Positions 45,701 to 57,855 of a stretch of DNA of 64,000 nucleotides are shown here, piece by piece. The notes beneath the pieces were generated by a model. The model ran no database searches. It saw only the letters and a program-made list of their open reading frames with translations, and was not told where the DNA came from. How positions within the stretch are numbered: position 1 is the first letter of the stretch; every line of letters starts with the position of its first letter. The stretch is taken from assembly GCA_958299035.1 (NCBI GenBank), contig CATQJL010000001.1, positions 14,830,305-14,894,304 on the forward strand, in the 5' to 3' direction. A program made the position numbers and the translations under genes. This stretch comes from Cylicocyclus nassatus. Its lineage: Eukaryota; Nematoda; Chromadorea; Rhabditida; Strongylidae.

Positions 45701-48453
45701 GCTGAGTGCGACTACAAGAAGCGACATTATGGTAAATCATTTGGAATAAGCATTGAAAGCGGGGCCAGAACAATCAGTCATTCCAAAACGTTGATAAACT
45801 CAAACTAATGTAATCCTGCTGATCTTGTACGCTGTAAACTTGCTAAGATGCAATTGTACTGTAAGGGTAGAGTAGTGTGATATCGCCCTGAAGACCGTTT
45901 GCGGAAACTGAAAATGAGCAGACCTGACGTATAAGCTATAAGAGATGCCATCCACGCCCATGACGCCGCCAAACCACCTGTAAGAAAAGTGGCTCTCAAA
46001 AAAGAGGTTGACTGCGCATTGAGGTTCCTGTTTATTTTTCAAACTCTTTGAACCTTCCTTTACCAATCACCAAATTTTCGAATTCCTCGGTGTCTACCAA
46101 AAAATAATAAGACCTAGTAAAGATTTGCTAGTCAAAAACGCTTTTTTAGGCTTTATTGATTCCTCTGAGATTATTTCGCAAGGAAAAAAGTACAAAAGGA
46201 ACGCATGAGTGTTGCCAGTAATTTGCTGAACACAATGCAATTTATTTGATGGAAAAAGGTTGAATCCGGAAAAAATTGTGCTCGTTTGAATTTGAAGGTG
46301 CGAAAACGAAAACTTTTCGAATGATTTAATAAAATATTTGCAGTGATAAAATCTCGAATAAGAGGTCCCGAAAGTAATTACACTTCATTAACAACTCTCT
46401 TCCCGCGATCTCTTTTGCGTAGCTTCAAGCATAAACAGTGGATCAAGATTCAATTCAAATTTACAGTATGAGCAAATCATCCATCGCTCCTCAGTAACGG
46501 AAAATTACGAAGGAATCTAGCGTATAGCCATGAAGGGCCTTTGAACACAAAGTTTCAAAATATCTGGGGAGTTGTGCAGCAGCGTTTTTGCACATGCTGA
46601 TTTCATTAGACAGCTTTTTACAAGTTTTCTAAGAGCTTTAAATGGTTCAGTTATAATAGAACAATATGGATGCTGTTTACGGAGTATAATTTACAGCATG
46701 AAAATGTGCTTGCAATTGCGATTGGGTATGATATACAGGGTGTCCCAAAAGTATGTATACACTGTTTGATCGTTGATATCTATTCTCCCAAGAAGTCTTT
46801 TGCTTACCTCTAGGCACCGTTTTGTAGAGCTGGTTTCAATTTAGGTTCACAATATGGAGCGAATCACTGGTCGCTCTTCATTACTGTAGGTATTACGATA
46901 GAAAATTCAAGAAGGGTTATAGGCCATCGAAGACCCTTTTTCGCCTCAGAGAGCAAGCCGAACAACCAGAAAACTTTTTTTGCTAGATCAAATGAAGCCG
47001 CTAACAAATATGATGTCTGCACTTTACCGCAGTGCTTCCTTCATAATAGACCGCAATAGCTGTTTTTACAAGACTCCATAAAACCGTGATTACGTTATTT
47101 CAAAAGCTTTGTAAACTCGTAAATAGTTGAATAATAAAAGCAAGCTTGAAAACCCTAGTACACCACTTCTCGAATTTTTTGGAGACTTTTTAGAAACATG
47201 GTGAATCCGTAATAACGCTATGAGCTGAAAGTTCCTACCTTAACTTCTTCATTGCTGTAAGTTCCTAGTAACCTTACAGTAGTGAAGAAGGATCAGTGAT
47301 TCGGTTCATATTATGAATCTAAGTTGAAGCCAGCTCTACAAAACGGTGCTTAGAGGCAGGCAAAAGACTTCTTGAGAAAAGAGATATCAACGATCAAACA
47401 GTGTATACATACTTTTGGGACACCCTGTATATTGTATGATATAGCATATATTTGAGTATAATGACAACGATCAATCTACAGTATGAATGATGCTTGAAGT
47501 TGCGATTGGGTACCATGATAAGAATGTAGAGGAAGCAAGCCATAGCGGTAACAACTGAACCTGTGATGAGGGAAAAAGTATTGGGCAAATAAGTAGTCCT
47601 CGGAAATTTGCATATTGTTTGAGAACGAGGAAGGAAAAGCGAAGGTGTATGGGATAAAATTTAGCAGTCAGTGTTTGCCCAAAAAATTATGGGGAAGGGG
47701 TAGAAAAGGTAGAAAACAAAAAATTCTCATACGATGCCGTGTTTTAGTAACGTTCACAAGAAATTTTTTTTAGATACTTTCCAAATTCTCGAGTCTGTAA
47801 CCACACCTGTAATACTCAAGAAAAAGCAGCATGAGTGCGTCCTCCAAAATTATTAGTTATCGAGAGGAAAAATTACTTACACATTTTTGTACTAAATCCT
47901 CTAACTTCAAAAAGACCGCTTCCTTTGGTCTGCCACTGGCAGCAACTAATCTGTCTGCCTATGTGTCACGTTAAATTATTATGTTTAGCTGCGCCAACCA
48001 GGTGCGGAGAGTTCCCGTCGCAAAAAAGAGATCAACTTTCTGAAGCAAGCTATTCTTCAAGGATTCGTATTCGCCACTGAGCTCTTCACATATTTCTACT
48101 TATCACTACATATTCAAAATCGATGGTTAATTTTTGCTTGCACAACAGTGGCATGGAATCTGGTGCACTGCACAGATGCGTGAGTCTTCACATATTGCTT
48201 TAACGAAAGAGCGAGAAAGATGGTTTTAGGCTAATCATCATTGTTTTCAATCGTGAATTCAGGAAGTTGCTAGCATCTCCGAGGAACATTTTCAGTAAGT
48301 GTTCAAATCTTATAGTGGCCAAAGTTTTTCAATAAGTGAATCTTTTTGCAGAGCCGAAGTTTTTCAATAAGTGAATTTTTTTTTGCAGAAAGTGTCATAT
48401 ACGGACAAACTACTACATCAACAGCAATGGACCCTTCAGTTTCGAAGCACTGA
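42768..48453 (+). CDS. Serpentine chemoreceptor, Srx family (7TM), eight exons
   Basis: Nematode Srx chemoreceptors are GPCRs of sensory neurons. Exons: 42768-42958, 43015-43161, 43223-43293, 43350-43408, 43459-43572, 47989-48179, 48230-48294, 48389-48453. They total 903 nt and splice in frame to 300 aa, the usual Srx size. Landmarks in order: IGAIANAIVV (TM1), SMRNSFGLLMTSQS, FSPMVFFDN, CYDICIFSHLFIALNRMCAI (TM3 and the NR motif), YDKYFSRTHTKIFIVICWF (TM4), QCKFISKYLDFYKDVIITA and AIIDLMTVIKVR (TM5), RRKKEINFLKQAILQGF, TTVAWNLVHCTD and VFNREFRKLL (TM7 and tail). Intron 3 uses GTTACA, an unusual donor. Intron 5 is 4.4 kb of transposon debris. The last acceptor is tandemly duplicated (48351, 48388); the downstream one is used here because it gives a longer tail. 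The start is the first ATG in frame; an upstream exon is possible. Confidence 0.92.
43590..44310. mobile_element. Diverged fold-back element in srx intron 5
   Basis: Begins TACCGCTCACAGAATGTG and contains TATTCTAAATACGAAAAAGC, matching the arm at about 8862-9010 (ACCACTCACAGAACGGG, TATTCTAAACTCGAAAGC). The end is an inverse copy (AAAGTTATGGCGCTGCG, then GCGTGATTTCGCGAAATT). The same dispersed element family as 7687-11270. Confidence 0.75.
44311..46735. other. Remainder of srx intron 5, unassigned
   Basis: No element ends or gene identified. An 88-codon minus-strand frame at 45461-45727 has a hydrophobic start but no recognisable domain. Confidence 0.35.
46736..47427. mobile_element. Mariner-like non-autonomous element in srx intron 5
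   Basis: CAGGGTGTCCCAAAAGTATG at the left and its inverse at the right, flanked by TA. The inverted arms extend over 100 bp (GATCGTTGATATC, GGCACCGTTTTGTAGAGC). 692 bp, no transposase. A related copy is at 63076-63754. Confidence 0.9.
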
Positions 48454-48694
48454 TGCTCAATAGCTACCGTACTTCATGCAACTCGAAAATGAATTATTGT
48501 TAAGACAAAAAAAAGGCTTTTTCTTATATAAGACGAATAGTATCGAGAAGAGTTTAAAATCCCAACATTTCAGATAGCAAAGAGGCAACACATGGTTGCA
48601 ATCCGACAATTTTCGGCAATTATTTAATTTAGAAAGAAAGCCAGCCACTTGCAAACTGTAAAAACTCGTTTTTTTCTCATGTCTTTCTTTTATA

Positions 48695-49704
48695 TTAGGT
48701 CATTCCGAAAGCACTTTCGTTTTTTCATACGGGCACCACATTTGACGGAACGAAGGTTTCTGAGAGATCTTGGATGCATTCGATGCAGCATTTCATTCTC
48801 TTTCTAACAACTATGAAATTGTTGCAAAACAGTCAATGAGCTTTCAGAAAATAACCAAAATCTGCGACCCATGCTTTTTGAGATGGTCAAGTTTCACGAT
48901 GTTTTAAAACTTTCATATCAATCCTCAGAAGGAGTTCAAGTAACGATTCGATAGAGTAAACCTTATAGAATACAGCACTACTTTTTTCTCCTTTCCATAG
49001 CTTGTCATACATTTTTAACAGAATTTCAACTGATGCTACCGATTTCCATTCTTGAGCAGCTAAATCCTTGTAGAACATCAAAAGAAGAGCGGATGGCGCA
49101 TTATTCGATGCAGCATTCCCTCATCTTTCTAACAGGTGTTTTTTGTTCCCGATTCGTTTAGTTTCCGAGAAGAAATCATCATAGCTCATTTTTTAGCGAG
49201 CCCTAGGCTGTACCCGAAAAACTCGAAATTTGATATTTCGAACCCGTAAACCCCCACTTGCTTTGTAAAATTAATGCTAACTCATAGTACCATCTTGGTA
49301 GGCTCAAATTCCGAAAAAGATTGTGATGCGATTGTGGCTGAGGTGGGCCTGCCAAAATCCGATAGTTCTGTTAGAAAATCTAAAAAAATATTACGGCGAG
49401 ATGCAAGGAAGAGAAAAAAAGTAGACTGTATTCTATAAGGTTTACTCTATCGGTTACTTGAACTCCTTCTGAGAATTGATATGAAAGTTTTAAAAAAATC
49501 GTGAAACTTGACCATCTCAAAAAGCATGGGTCGCAGATTTTGGTTATTTTCTGAAAAGTTATTGAATGTGCTGTAATAGTTTTATAATCATTAAAAAGAG
49601 GACGAAAATCCGCATCGAATGCCTCCAAGATCTTCTAGGAACCTTCGTTTTATCACATGTGACGCCCGTTTGAAAAAAGCGAAATTACTTTCGGAATGAC
49701 CTAA
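48695..49704. mobile_element. Mariner-like fold-back element, 1.0 kb
   Basis: TTAGGTCATTCCGAAAG at the left and its inverse at the right, flanked by TA (48693-48694, 49705-49706). The arms, about 300 bp, include GAACGAAGGTTTCTGAGAGA and AAAATCTGCGACCCATGC. Same design and partly the same sequence as 56850-57855. Non-coding. Confidence 0.9.
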
Positions 49705-51460
49705 TATACGCAAAAAATGCAGATTCTGCGAACCTGATTTTCGAGCGTAATCCCCTTGCTGACAGGATAAGAAGCAGTCGGGGGCACAAAAGCCTAGAAC
49801 ATCCAAAAAAGCTGTCTATCCGCATCTGTCTCTTGCTTAATTTACTCCTTTTGGATGGTTTTGCTCGCGATCGCGCGACTTCATCGGTATACAAGTTTTG
49901 TATGAAAACGATGTTCGGTCACTTAGATCAAACTTGCAATCATCAATGTGCAATCATGCTAGAGGATATTCAATGTTATTTTCATTGTGACAAAGTGAAA
50001 AGTATGCTATGCTAGTAGTGCTATGCTCATAACATCATCTAATGTCTCACAAGGGAGGTTCGCTGGGTCGAAGTGGCGATTCGGAAAGCGATGTATAGCA
50101 ATTAGAAAGTGAGACGCTGTTCTAAAAATATAATATACACAAAAATAAAAAAATAAAAAAATATAAACAAATATAAATAAATAAATAAATATAAATAAAT
50201 AAATAAACAAATATAAATATATAATAATATGATATATTTTAATCAGCATGCTTACCCCAAGTGACACCTCTCAGCTTAACTATTGCAAAATATAGATAAA
50301 ATCAATATCGATCGATAACGAAAAGTAGCTTACAACTTCTCCTTCACCCTAAGCGCATATGTGCAAAGTTTGATCCGGATTGGTTTAGAAATCAAAATTA
50401 TTGTGTGGAACATATGTACGCACCAGTGGCGTACCGAGGGGGGGGGGGACATAGGTGCGATAGGGGGAGCCGGGCTCTCTCCAGGTGAAGGGGGTCTCGG
50501 CTGTTTCCGACCTTCCAGGTGAAGGGGGTATGTGAGCCTGGGGGGGGGAGGAAGAGAGAAAAGGTAAATAAGCGTGGTATGAAGAGCTCTAATTTGTACC
50601 TTATTTAGGCACAAATTGAAAAAAAAATTTTAAAAATTTTAAAAGAAATTAAAAAATTTCAAAAAATTGACTTTATGAAGATCTGTGCTCCTGTTTCATT
50701 GCATCAACAAAAAACGAAAGCAATAAGGTTTATGCCAAAAGATGTACAAGTGTACACGCCTTCCTTTTGTTCATATCCATGTTTGTGAATTTAGCAGCCT
50801 TGAAATCTTCAGCAACCTGAAGATCAGCAATGGACTTTCTGGACATTTCCTCATTGAAACTAGGCAATCTGCTTGGATTTCTGATGTACGAAATAGAGAG
50901 TTTCGCTCAATTGTCAACTCTGTATCAATGTCGACAACATTTTGGTCGGCGTAAAATTCTCTTTCTGTCTCGCTGTTGAACTGGAACACATGCGAGTCAT
51001 CTGCGGTTTTTTTGAAGTATTCTGCCTGCCGTTTCCTTTTCAAACTGGCACCCTTTACAAAACATTGAGGGATATTTTAATAGCATGCTATTCTTCTGAA
51101 TGTCTTAAAGTTTTTGATTCATTGAAACCAACCATTCTCTACAAATTAGGTAAGGTGAGTCTAGAGCGTTTTCACGAAAGTGACCTTCTTCAGCACTAGG
51201 TTTACAGAGTATAGATTCTAGAAATGGGCAGGCTTGTGTGAAGGTGTGGAAATTCACCAATCTCCCATAGTTTTTTGAGTGTGTGCTAATAATGATGACA
51301 TAACTGTCAATCAAAAGCGCATTTTTTACCAAAAAAATGAGCATATAACAACGATAAGCACGCTTAAATAGACGCGTTCGCTCACGTTTCCGTTAGTACT
51401 GATAACGATGTCAATCCACAGCGCATTTTTTTACTATTAACTTGCTCCACCTCGCTCTTA
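49705..51460. other. Repeat debris and one unassigned open frame
   Basis: 50130-50235 is an AT-rich (ATAAATA)n tract. 50220-50410 resembles a decayed Helitron (GATCGATAACGAAAAGTAGC). 50420-50545 has CAGTGGCGTACCGAGGGGG, a common TIR-element end, with AGGTGAAGGGGG blocks. On the minus strand 50771-51043 is open (KRQAEYFKKTADDSHVFQFN near its start) after an acceptor-like TGCCAG. It may be a real exon of an unknown gene or a relic. Confidence 0.4.
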
Positions 51461-52167
51461 TTAGGTCGTTCCGAAAGTTTTTGCGCACGATTTTCAAAAA
51501 CTCATAATTTCTGATAATTTAACCGATTTGAATGCTTTCATTTTTATGTGAAAGGGTAAGTCATGCTCTTTACAATGACATCTCAGCTGCTCAGTAATAA
51601 TCATGTGTTGCATAGATAGGAGCGACAGAAGAAATTGGTCAAAATTTGAATTTTCTGTGTAGGGTCATAAAAAATCGGAGAGTTGCAACAAAAATCGGAC
51701 CATTCATATTGTAGGTTCTTTCACCAGCTCTTCCTAACAGTGCAAAGTTTGGGCCGATTGAGCGTCTCTATGAAAAGCTATGATTTCCCTGAAAAATGCC
51801 AAAATAAACCAAATTCGCCCTTTCGTATTGCTTGCTCAAAAATCATAACTTTTCGTAGAGACTCTCAATCAGCACAAACTTTGCACTGTCAGAAAGAGCT
51901 GGTGAAGGAACCTACAATACTGACTGCTTCGATTTTTGTTACAAGTCTCCGATTTTTCATGACCCTACACAGAAAATTCAAGTTTTGACTAATTTCTTCT
52001 ATCGCTCCTATCTATGCAGCACATGACTATTACTAAGCACCTGAGATGTCATTGTAAAGAGCATGACTTGCCCTTTTATATAGAAGCGGAAGCAGTCAAA
52101 TCGGTTGGGAAAATCAGAAGTTATGAATTTTTGAAAATCGTGCGCAAGAACTTTCGGGACGACCTGT
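51461..52167. mobile_element. Mariner-like fold-back element, 0.7 kb
   Basis: TTAGGTCGTTCCGAAAGTTT at the left and TCGTGCGCAAGAACTTTCGG plus GACGACCTGT at the right. The arms pair almost throughout (CTATGCAACACATGA against its inverse, GGGTCATAAAAAATCGGAG against its inverse). The left side is preceded by TA; the right terminus is mutated. Non-coding. Confidence 0.85.
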
Positions 52168-52170
52168 ACA

Positions 52171-52897
52171 ATGTGTTGGCTTTTATGGGTCACCGGAGCA
52201 AATGATTTTAGAGCCGGTAAGCAAAGAAGCCCTAACATGCTGTAAACCATTCGAAAGCTGAGATCATGGAGAATCGAGGAAGACCGTCGACTTTTTTCTA
52301 GGTCTTCTGTGCCGCGAGATATGAGGGATTTTATGTGTGTGTCCTCACTTTCTGCTCTCCAAATGAATGCTACGAGAAAGTCGACGGTTTACGTTTGTTA
52401 ATGAAGACTTGCTCTTTAACACAGATAGATAATCAGCAGTGATTAGGTCTTCATTTGGCAGAAATCTGCTGTTAAAAATGACCATGTCTTCAGATAAAAT
52501 GCGGTGTATCTCTCGGTAGAGGGGGGCTAGAAAGAAGTCGACGGTCCAGGTCGAATCCCCTTTTCCTGAGCTTTCGAAAGGTATATAGGCTGCTGGGCGA
52601 AAAAACTAAGCAGTTTTCAAAAATGGGGTGGAGACATTTACTATTAGCGAAGCTCCACCCAGCTCCACCAATGTATTGGCTTTTATCGGTTACCGGAGCA
52701 AATGATTTTTAGAGCCGGGAAGCAAAGAAGCCCTAACATGCTGTACACCATTCGAAAGCTGAGATCATGGGGAATCGACGTAGACCGTCGACTTTTTTCT
52801 AGGTCTTCTGTGCCGCGAGATATGAGGGATTTCATATGCATCAAGAACCAACTGCTTTTTTGTCCTCACTTTCTGCTCTCCAAATGAATGCTACGAG
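52171..52897. repeat. Direct duplication of about 210 bp (52171-52376 and 52671-52897)
   Basis: Both blocks share CACCATTCGAAAGCTGAGAT (or close), AGACCGTCGACTTTTTTCTA and TCTGCTCTCCAAATGAATGC, 500 bp apart. The first begins directly beside the 51461 element's right end. The second has a roughly 20 bp insertion (GCATCAAGAACCAACTGC). No coding content recognised. Confidence 0.8.
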
Positions 52898-53119
52898 GAT
52901 AAATAAACAATATAAAATACCGTTTCTTTTGTAAATTTATGAGTGTACTTGTTGTTTGAGGTACTTGGCCTGCAAAACCTTTTAATAACGATTTTTATCA
53001 TATTTTCAGAGTACAATACCAATCTCAGCCCAGGTGAAGGGGGTCATCCGGAGTTTGGCCTCAAAGTGAAGGGGATAAGATCCATCACTCCCCAGTACTC
53101 TGCGTTGATACCACTGCTT

Positions 53120-53619
53120 NNNNNNNNNNNNNNNNNNNNNNNNNNNNNNNNNNNNNNNNNNNNNNNNNNNNNNNNNNNNNNNNNNNNNNNNNNNNNNNNN
53201 NNNNNNNNNNNNNNNNNNNNNNNNNNNNNNNNNNNNNNNNNNNNNNNNNNNNNNNNNNNNNNNNNNNNNNNNNNNNNNNNNNNNNNNNNNNNNNNNNNNN
53301 NNNNNNNNNNNNNNNNNNNNNNNNNNNNNNNNNNNNNNNNNNNNNNNNNNNNNNNNNNNNNNNNNNNNNNNNNNNNNNNNNNNNNNNNNNNNNNNNNNNN
53401 NNNNNNNNNNNNNNNNNNNNNNNNNNNNNNNNNNNNNNNNNNNNNNNNNNNNNNNNNNNNNNNNNNNNNNNNNNNNNNNNNNNNNNNNNNNNNNNNNNNN
53501 NNNNNNNNNNNNNNNNNNNNNNNNNNNNNNNNNNNNNNNNNNNNNNNNNNNNNNNNNNNNNNNNNNNNNNNNNNNNNNNNNNNNNNNNNNNNNNNNNNNN
53601 NNNNNNNNNNNNNNNNNNN
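53120..53619. other. Assembly gap, 500 N
   Basis: Exactly 500 Ns, a conventional filler length, so true gap size is unknown. The 5' exons of the downstream guanylyl cyclase may lie in it. Open frames reported across it are meaningless. Confidence 0.98.
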
Positions 53620-53981
53620 AATGATCTTTTATGGAACTTGTTGAGAAGAACTGGAAGAGCAAATTCTCTTTGAGAGGGTAGAAAAATGGGGTTCTTTTTT
53701 TTTATATGAATGTCTCTGTGAGGAGGGAAATTTGCAGAAAGAGCATGGTAAACGAGAAAAAATAATATTCTCCATGCACGGTTGTAGCAGGAATTTCGAG
53801 AAATGCTGAATGATCTGTGGAGATCATAACTTCTTCGAGCAGTTCTCCTTTTGTAGAATGCTTTTCGCAAAAAAGTTCTCAGAAAAGGAGTAGGAAACTT
53901 ATTCAAAAATAATTATAGTCACAACTATCCTTACATTGTATCTGCCCCGACCCACTTGCTAGCGACCCGTAGGGTCGCTAG

Positions 53982-54266
53982 TCTTATATATAAAGCTGAA
54001 TGTCTGTCTGTCTGTATGTATGTATGTCTGTACGTATGTGCGGAATAGAAATTTTTATTTTTGAACCGATTTGGACCAAACTTGGCACACATACACTTCG
54101 GGCCCCGGCGGGTGTCATAGGCTACTTTTCGTATCGATCGATATCGATTTTATCGTTTTTTTGCAAAATTTGAGCTACAGGGCTGGGAGTTGGCACAGGG
54201 GGTAATCGAGCATGCTGATTACAAATATATTATTGACAGGCCCGGCGGAGCCGGGTTTGCCAACGT
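53982..54266 (+). mobile_element. Short Helitron copy with a hairpin at its 5' junction
   Basis: TCTTATATATAAAGCTGAATG and the GGCCCCGGCGGGTGTCATAG block are present. The GC-rich end CCCGGCGGAGCCGGG is followed by a degraded CTAG. Immediately upstream CTAGCGACCC and GGGTCGCTAG form a perfect 10 bp inverted repeat (53959-53981). Confidence 0.75.
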
Positions 54267-56849
54267 GTTTTTTAAAAAAATTGTAACAACTCGCTTTTAT
54301 CCCCAGGTTGAGTTTAGCATTGCTAGCCGTCATGGATCACCTCAGTTGGGACGCTTTTGCTTTTATTTACTCAGCCAGCGAAGATGCACAAGAGTGCCCA
54401 ATTTTTTTGGCAGATGTCCAGGTGAGTCAAACACAAAACGGTTTTATTTCGTTTCTATACAACTCAAAAATTGAAAACCACAAATTTGCAGGAACCTTGC
54501 ACATGAAGATCAGACCTGGTGATCAAAATTGTTATCAATCCATTCATAGCGCGGCTTCGGTTGAAGGTTACGGTGGAGGTCAAAATTGCAGTACTTGCTG
54601 CAGCTTAGCATAAAGGGGTTGCCTAACATACTATTCTGCCTATTCTTGAAAGTTTTGAATTTTTGATTTGTCTGTTGTGGAGAAACTCCAACAAAAATAT
54701 TTTCAGAAAACATATAAATAAAATATTAAGAAAGCGGTTTTCCAAAATGTCAACTTCAGTATTTCTAATGTCATCGAGATGCGGAACAATTCCGTATCCG
54801 AAATGACCGATGCTCTACAACAAATAAGCACTCAGGCAAGAAGTAAGAGCTTCATGCTGTCAAGGCACTTTTGTACTATATGCGGGATTTTTGTCACAAT
54901 CTACTACCTTTTACAGTAGTCGTCGTGTGCCTAAACAGTCCAGATAACAAAAGAATGTTTATGCTAACAGCAAAGGATCAAAATATGCTAAATGACGAAT
55001 ACATCTACATTTTTGCGGATATGTTGGATTCCGGATACAGTAAGAACTTTAGAAAAATTACGATTTTTTAAAAAAATACCTAAAAATCCCAGAAAATGCA
55101 AATACCGGAAACCGTACCATTTATGTTTGGCAAGATATGGCACTTCCACCTGATGTCCGCGACCAAGAAGCACAGGAAGCATTCACAAGAACGTTTATGC
55201 TTAGTGATGTAAGAAATTTGGAAATAGTTGGGCAAACTCGGATGGATTTTCTGTGGAAAGTGATTAGGGGGGAAAGAAGTTTATTCCTGCCCAAGTGGCA
55301 GCTAATGCTCTTCATTCGCGGCTTCAAACTCTAACCCATACCTCAATCTCCCCAGGCGGGGTACGATAGCAGTACGGTCTGGGTTGAAGTTTGAAGTGAT
55401 TTTTTTTGGTCACGAATGAATCATTTGAGGAGCTGCTTGGACAGTGGCTCAGCTAACGCCCTCCAATCCTTTCATAATATAGGAAACCCAGGTACCCAGA
55501 TTTTCCTCAACAATGCGTTTGGGTGTGATCATATCAAAAGACTTATACACCGTATATCTAGGTGTTCAATGACGGAGATTCGAAATCCGGACTAGCCAAT
55601 TTTACGCAACAAGTGGCGAAAAAACAGCCGAACTAGGTATTCCTTGCGCAAGATGCGTGAACGGCCAGGAATGGGAGGTAAACAACAACATTAAACAATG
55701 TCATAAAAAATAAGTGCTTCTTGCCAGATGGCCCAATATGCTACGCAACTTTATGTTGCCATGATGGTCTATGCAGGAGTTTTAAACAGAACCATTCCTT
55801 TAAATCAGAATATTATAGATGGAGCATATTTATTCAACAGGACAAAGGGTATTTATCCAGGTAGGTTGCGCAGTTCATTTTCTGTAGCTGGATTCCATTC
55901 CAATTATTACGAGGAGCTCTCGGTGATGTGATTGAAGCTTGGGATGGGTCTAGAATATCATAGTTCATTGTGACCGGGGTAGGAAGATCAGCTGAACCAA
56001 AAAGATTGATATCAGTTCAACTGGACGCTGATGTCAATGTGGTAAGTTTACAATCTATGGAGCATTTAAATAGTAAATGATGCTTTATCGTACCTTAGAC
56101 CCTGATACCGCTTTATGATCCACAAAATGAGATCCAATTTCTCTTCAATGGGCGTCCCATACCGATGACTCTCCCAGCTTGTGGATTCACAGGTTAGAGT
56201 TCAAATTACAGCATTTCGAGGTTCATCATGTGGAAACTAATTGGTAGGTCCTAGCTAAGCCCTTGCCTAAGCAGCAACTCATAAGATATATATTCAAGGC
56301 CGAGATATTGGTACTTGAACTGCAGCAAGCCGTACAGTTTTGGAAAGATTACGGTCTGGGCTGGACCTTGAGGCTGGATTTTTTGCCCGCGAATGGGTCC
56401 TAGGAGCTGTCGCTTGAGTATTGGGCCTAGCTGAGGTCTCCCATTTGATTTCCAAACAAAAAATTTAAATTTTAGATCTCTTTGGGCACCTTTATTTCTT
56501 CTAAAAAACATTTCAGGATCAGACTGTCCGGTATCGTTCTTCAACGCTTATCGAGGATATGTAATAGCCGCCATATGCATAGCGGCACTTCTCATACTTT
56601 CTGTTGGTGTCGTGGTTATTTTCGCATTGAAGTGAGAGTGTCATTTGTATACGATTAGGGTCATAAACTCCCTGCGGGACTTCTTCGTTGGCTTCCACGA
56701 TATGCTAACAGTGGAGAAGGGATTGTCTTGATAACAACGTGTCTATGTGCCCGTACCGTATCCCTCCATGCAGACACCGGGGGGGGGGGGAGCGGGTAAA
56801 GGCTAAAAACTATATGTCAAATAATTGTTCATTATTCGAAATTAAAATA

Positions 56850-57855
56850 TTAGGTCGTCCCAAAAGTATTTTCGTTTTTTTGAGCAAGCGCCACAGTCCA
56901 CAGAATAAAGTTTTACAGAAGTTTTTGGTAGCATTCGATGCAGTTCCTCATGCTTTTTTAAAAAGTCAACTTTATTTAGCAGTTAAGACAATGAGCTCTC
57001 AGAAAATTGCTATAAAGTGCGACCCACGCTTTTTACCAAGGTCAAGTTCAGCTATTTTTCTAAATTCTTGTACTGATTTCCTAAAAAAGTCCAAGTGACC
57101 GTCGATAGAGCAAACAAAGCAGGAAGCAAAACAATTTTTGCACCTTTCATAGCTTACTTTGAAAATTAAAATTATTTTTTCGATGCTATCAAATTCCATA
57201 TTTGGTCAACGTAAATCTCATAGAACAACGGCCGGCGAGCAACCGGGTGTTATTCGACGCAACGCAATCTCCTCTTTCAGAGACATGTTTTTTGTTCCTG
57301 ATTCGAGAAGCTTTGAAGGATAAGATCGACAAAATTCATGTATCTTAAGGAACCCCAGGCTGTATCCGACAAGTCAAAAATTAGATAATTTGAACTCCAA
57401 AACGCTCACTTCTTTCGTAAAATTAGTGCTGAATTCTAATTCACTTTAAAAGTATCGAAAATTGAGAATTTAGTGGAGTTTGGCGAGTCTGCGTCTGGTA
57501 CGGGACTCCAAAAATTTGATGGTGTTGTTCAAAATTCTGTCAAAAAATTATGGAGTGCCCTGAGAGGGAAATCGAAACTGTTTTTATCCTACTTGCTTTG
57601 CTCTATCCGCAAGTTATTTGGACTTTTCCGGGGGGTTAGTAAAGAATTTAGAAAAATAGTAGAACCTAACCTTCGTAAAAAGCGCGGTTTATCGCAATTC
57701 TCTGATAGCTCATTGTCTTAACTGCTAAATAAAGTTGACTCTTTAAAAGAGCATGAAGAACTGCATCGAATGCTACCAAAAGCTTCTGTAAAACTTTATT
57801 ATGCGGACTGTGGCGCTTGCTCAAAAAAAGCGAAAATACTTTTGGGACTACCTAA
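56850..57855. mobile_element. Mariner-like fold-back element in gcy intron
   Basis: TTAGGTCGTCCCAAAAGTAT and its inverse ACTTTTGGGACTACCTAA, flanked by TA (56848-56849, 57856-57857). The arms, close to 300 bp, include GAGCAAGCGCCACAGTCC and GTAGCATTCGATGCAGTT. It lies between the transmembrane exon and the juxtamembrane exon. Non-coding. Confidence 0.92.

Noticed and set aside
45461..45727. 88-codon minus-strand frame with hydrophobic N-terminus
   Set aside because: Lies in an srx intron, splicing alternatives hit stops, and no domain is recognised.
52540..52570. GGTCGAATCCC resembling a tRNA T-loop
   Set aside because: No acceptor stem, D-arm or anticodon arm can be folded around it.
52943..53906. 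Open frames crossing the N gap
   Set aside because: Produced by Ns being read as open; no real sequence underlies them.
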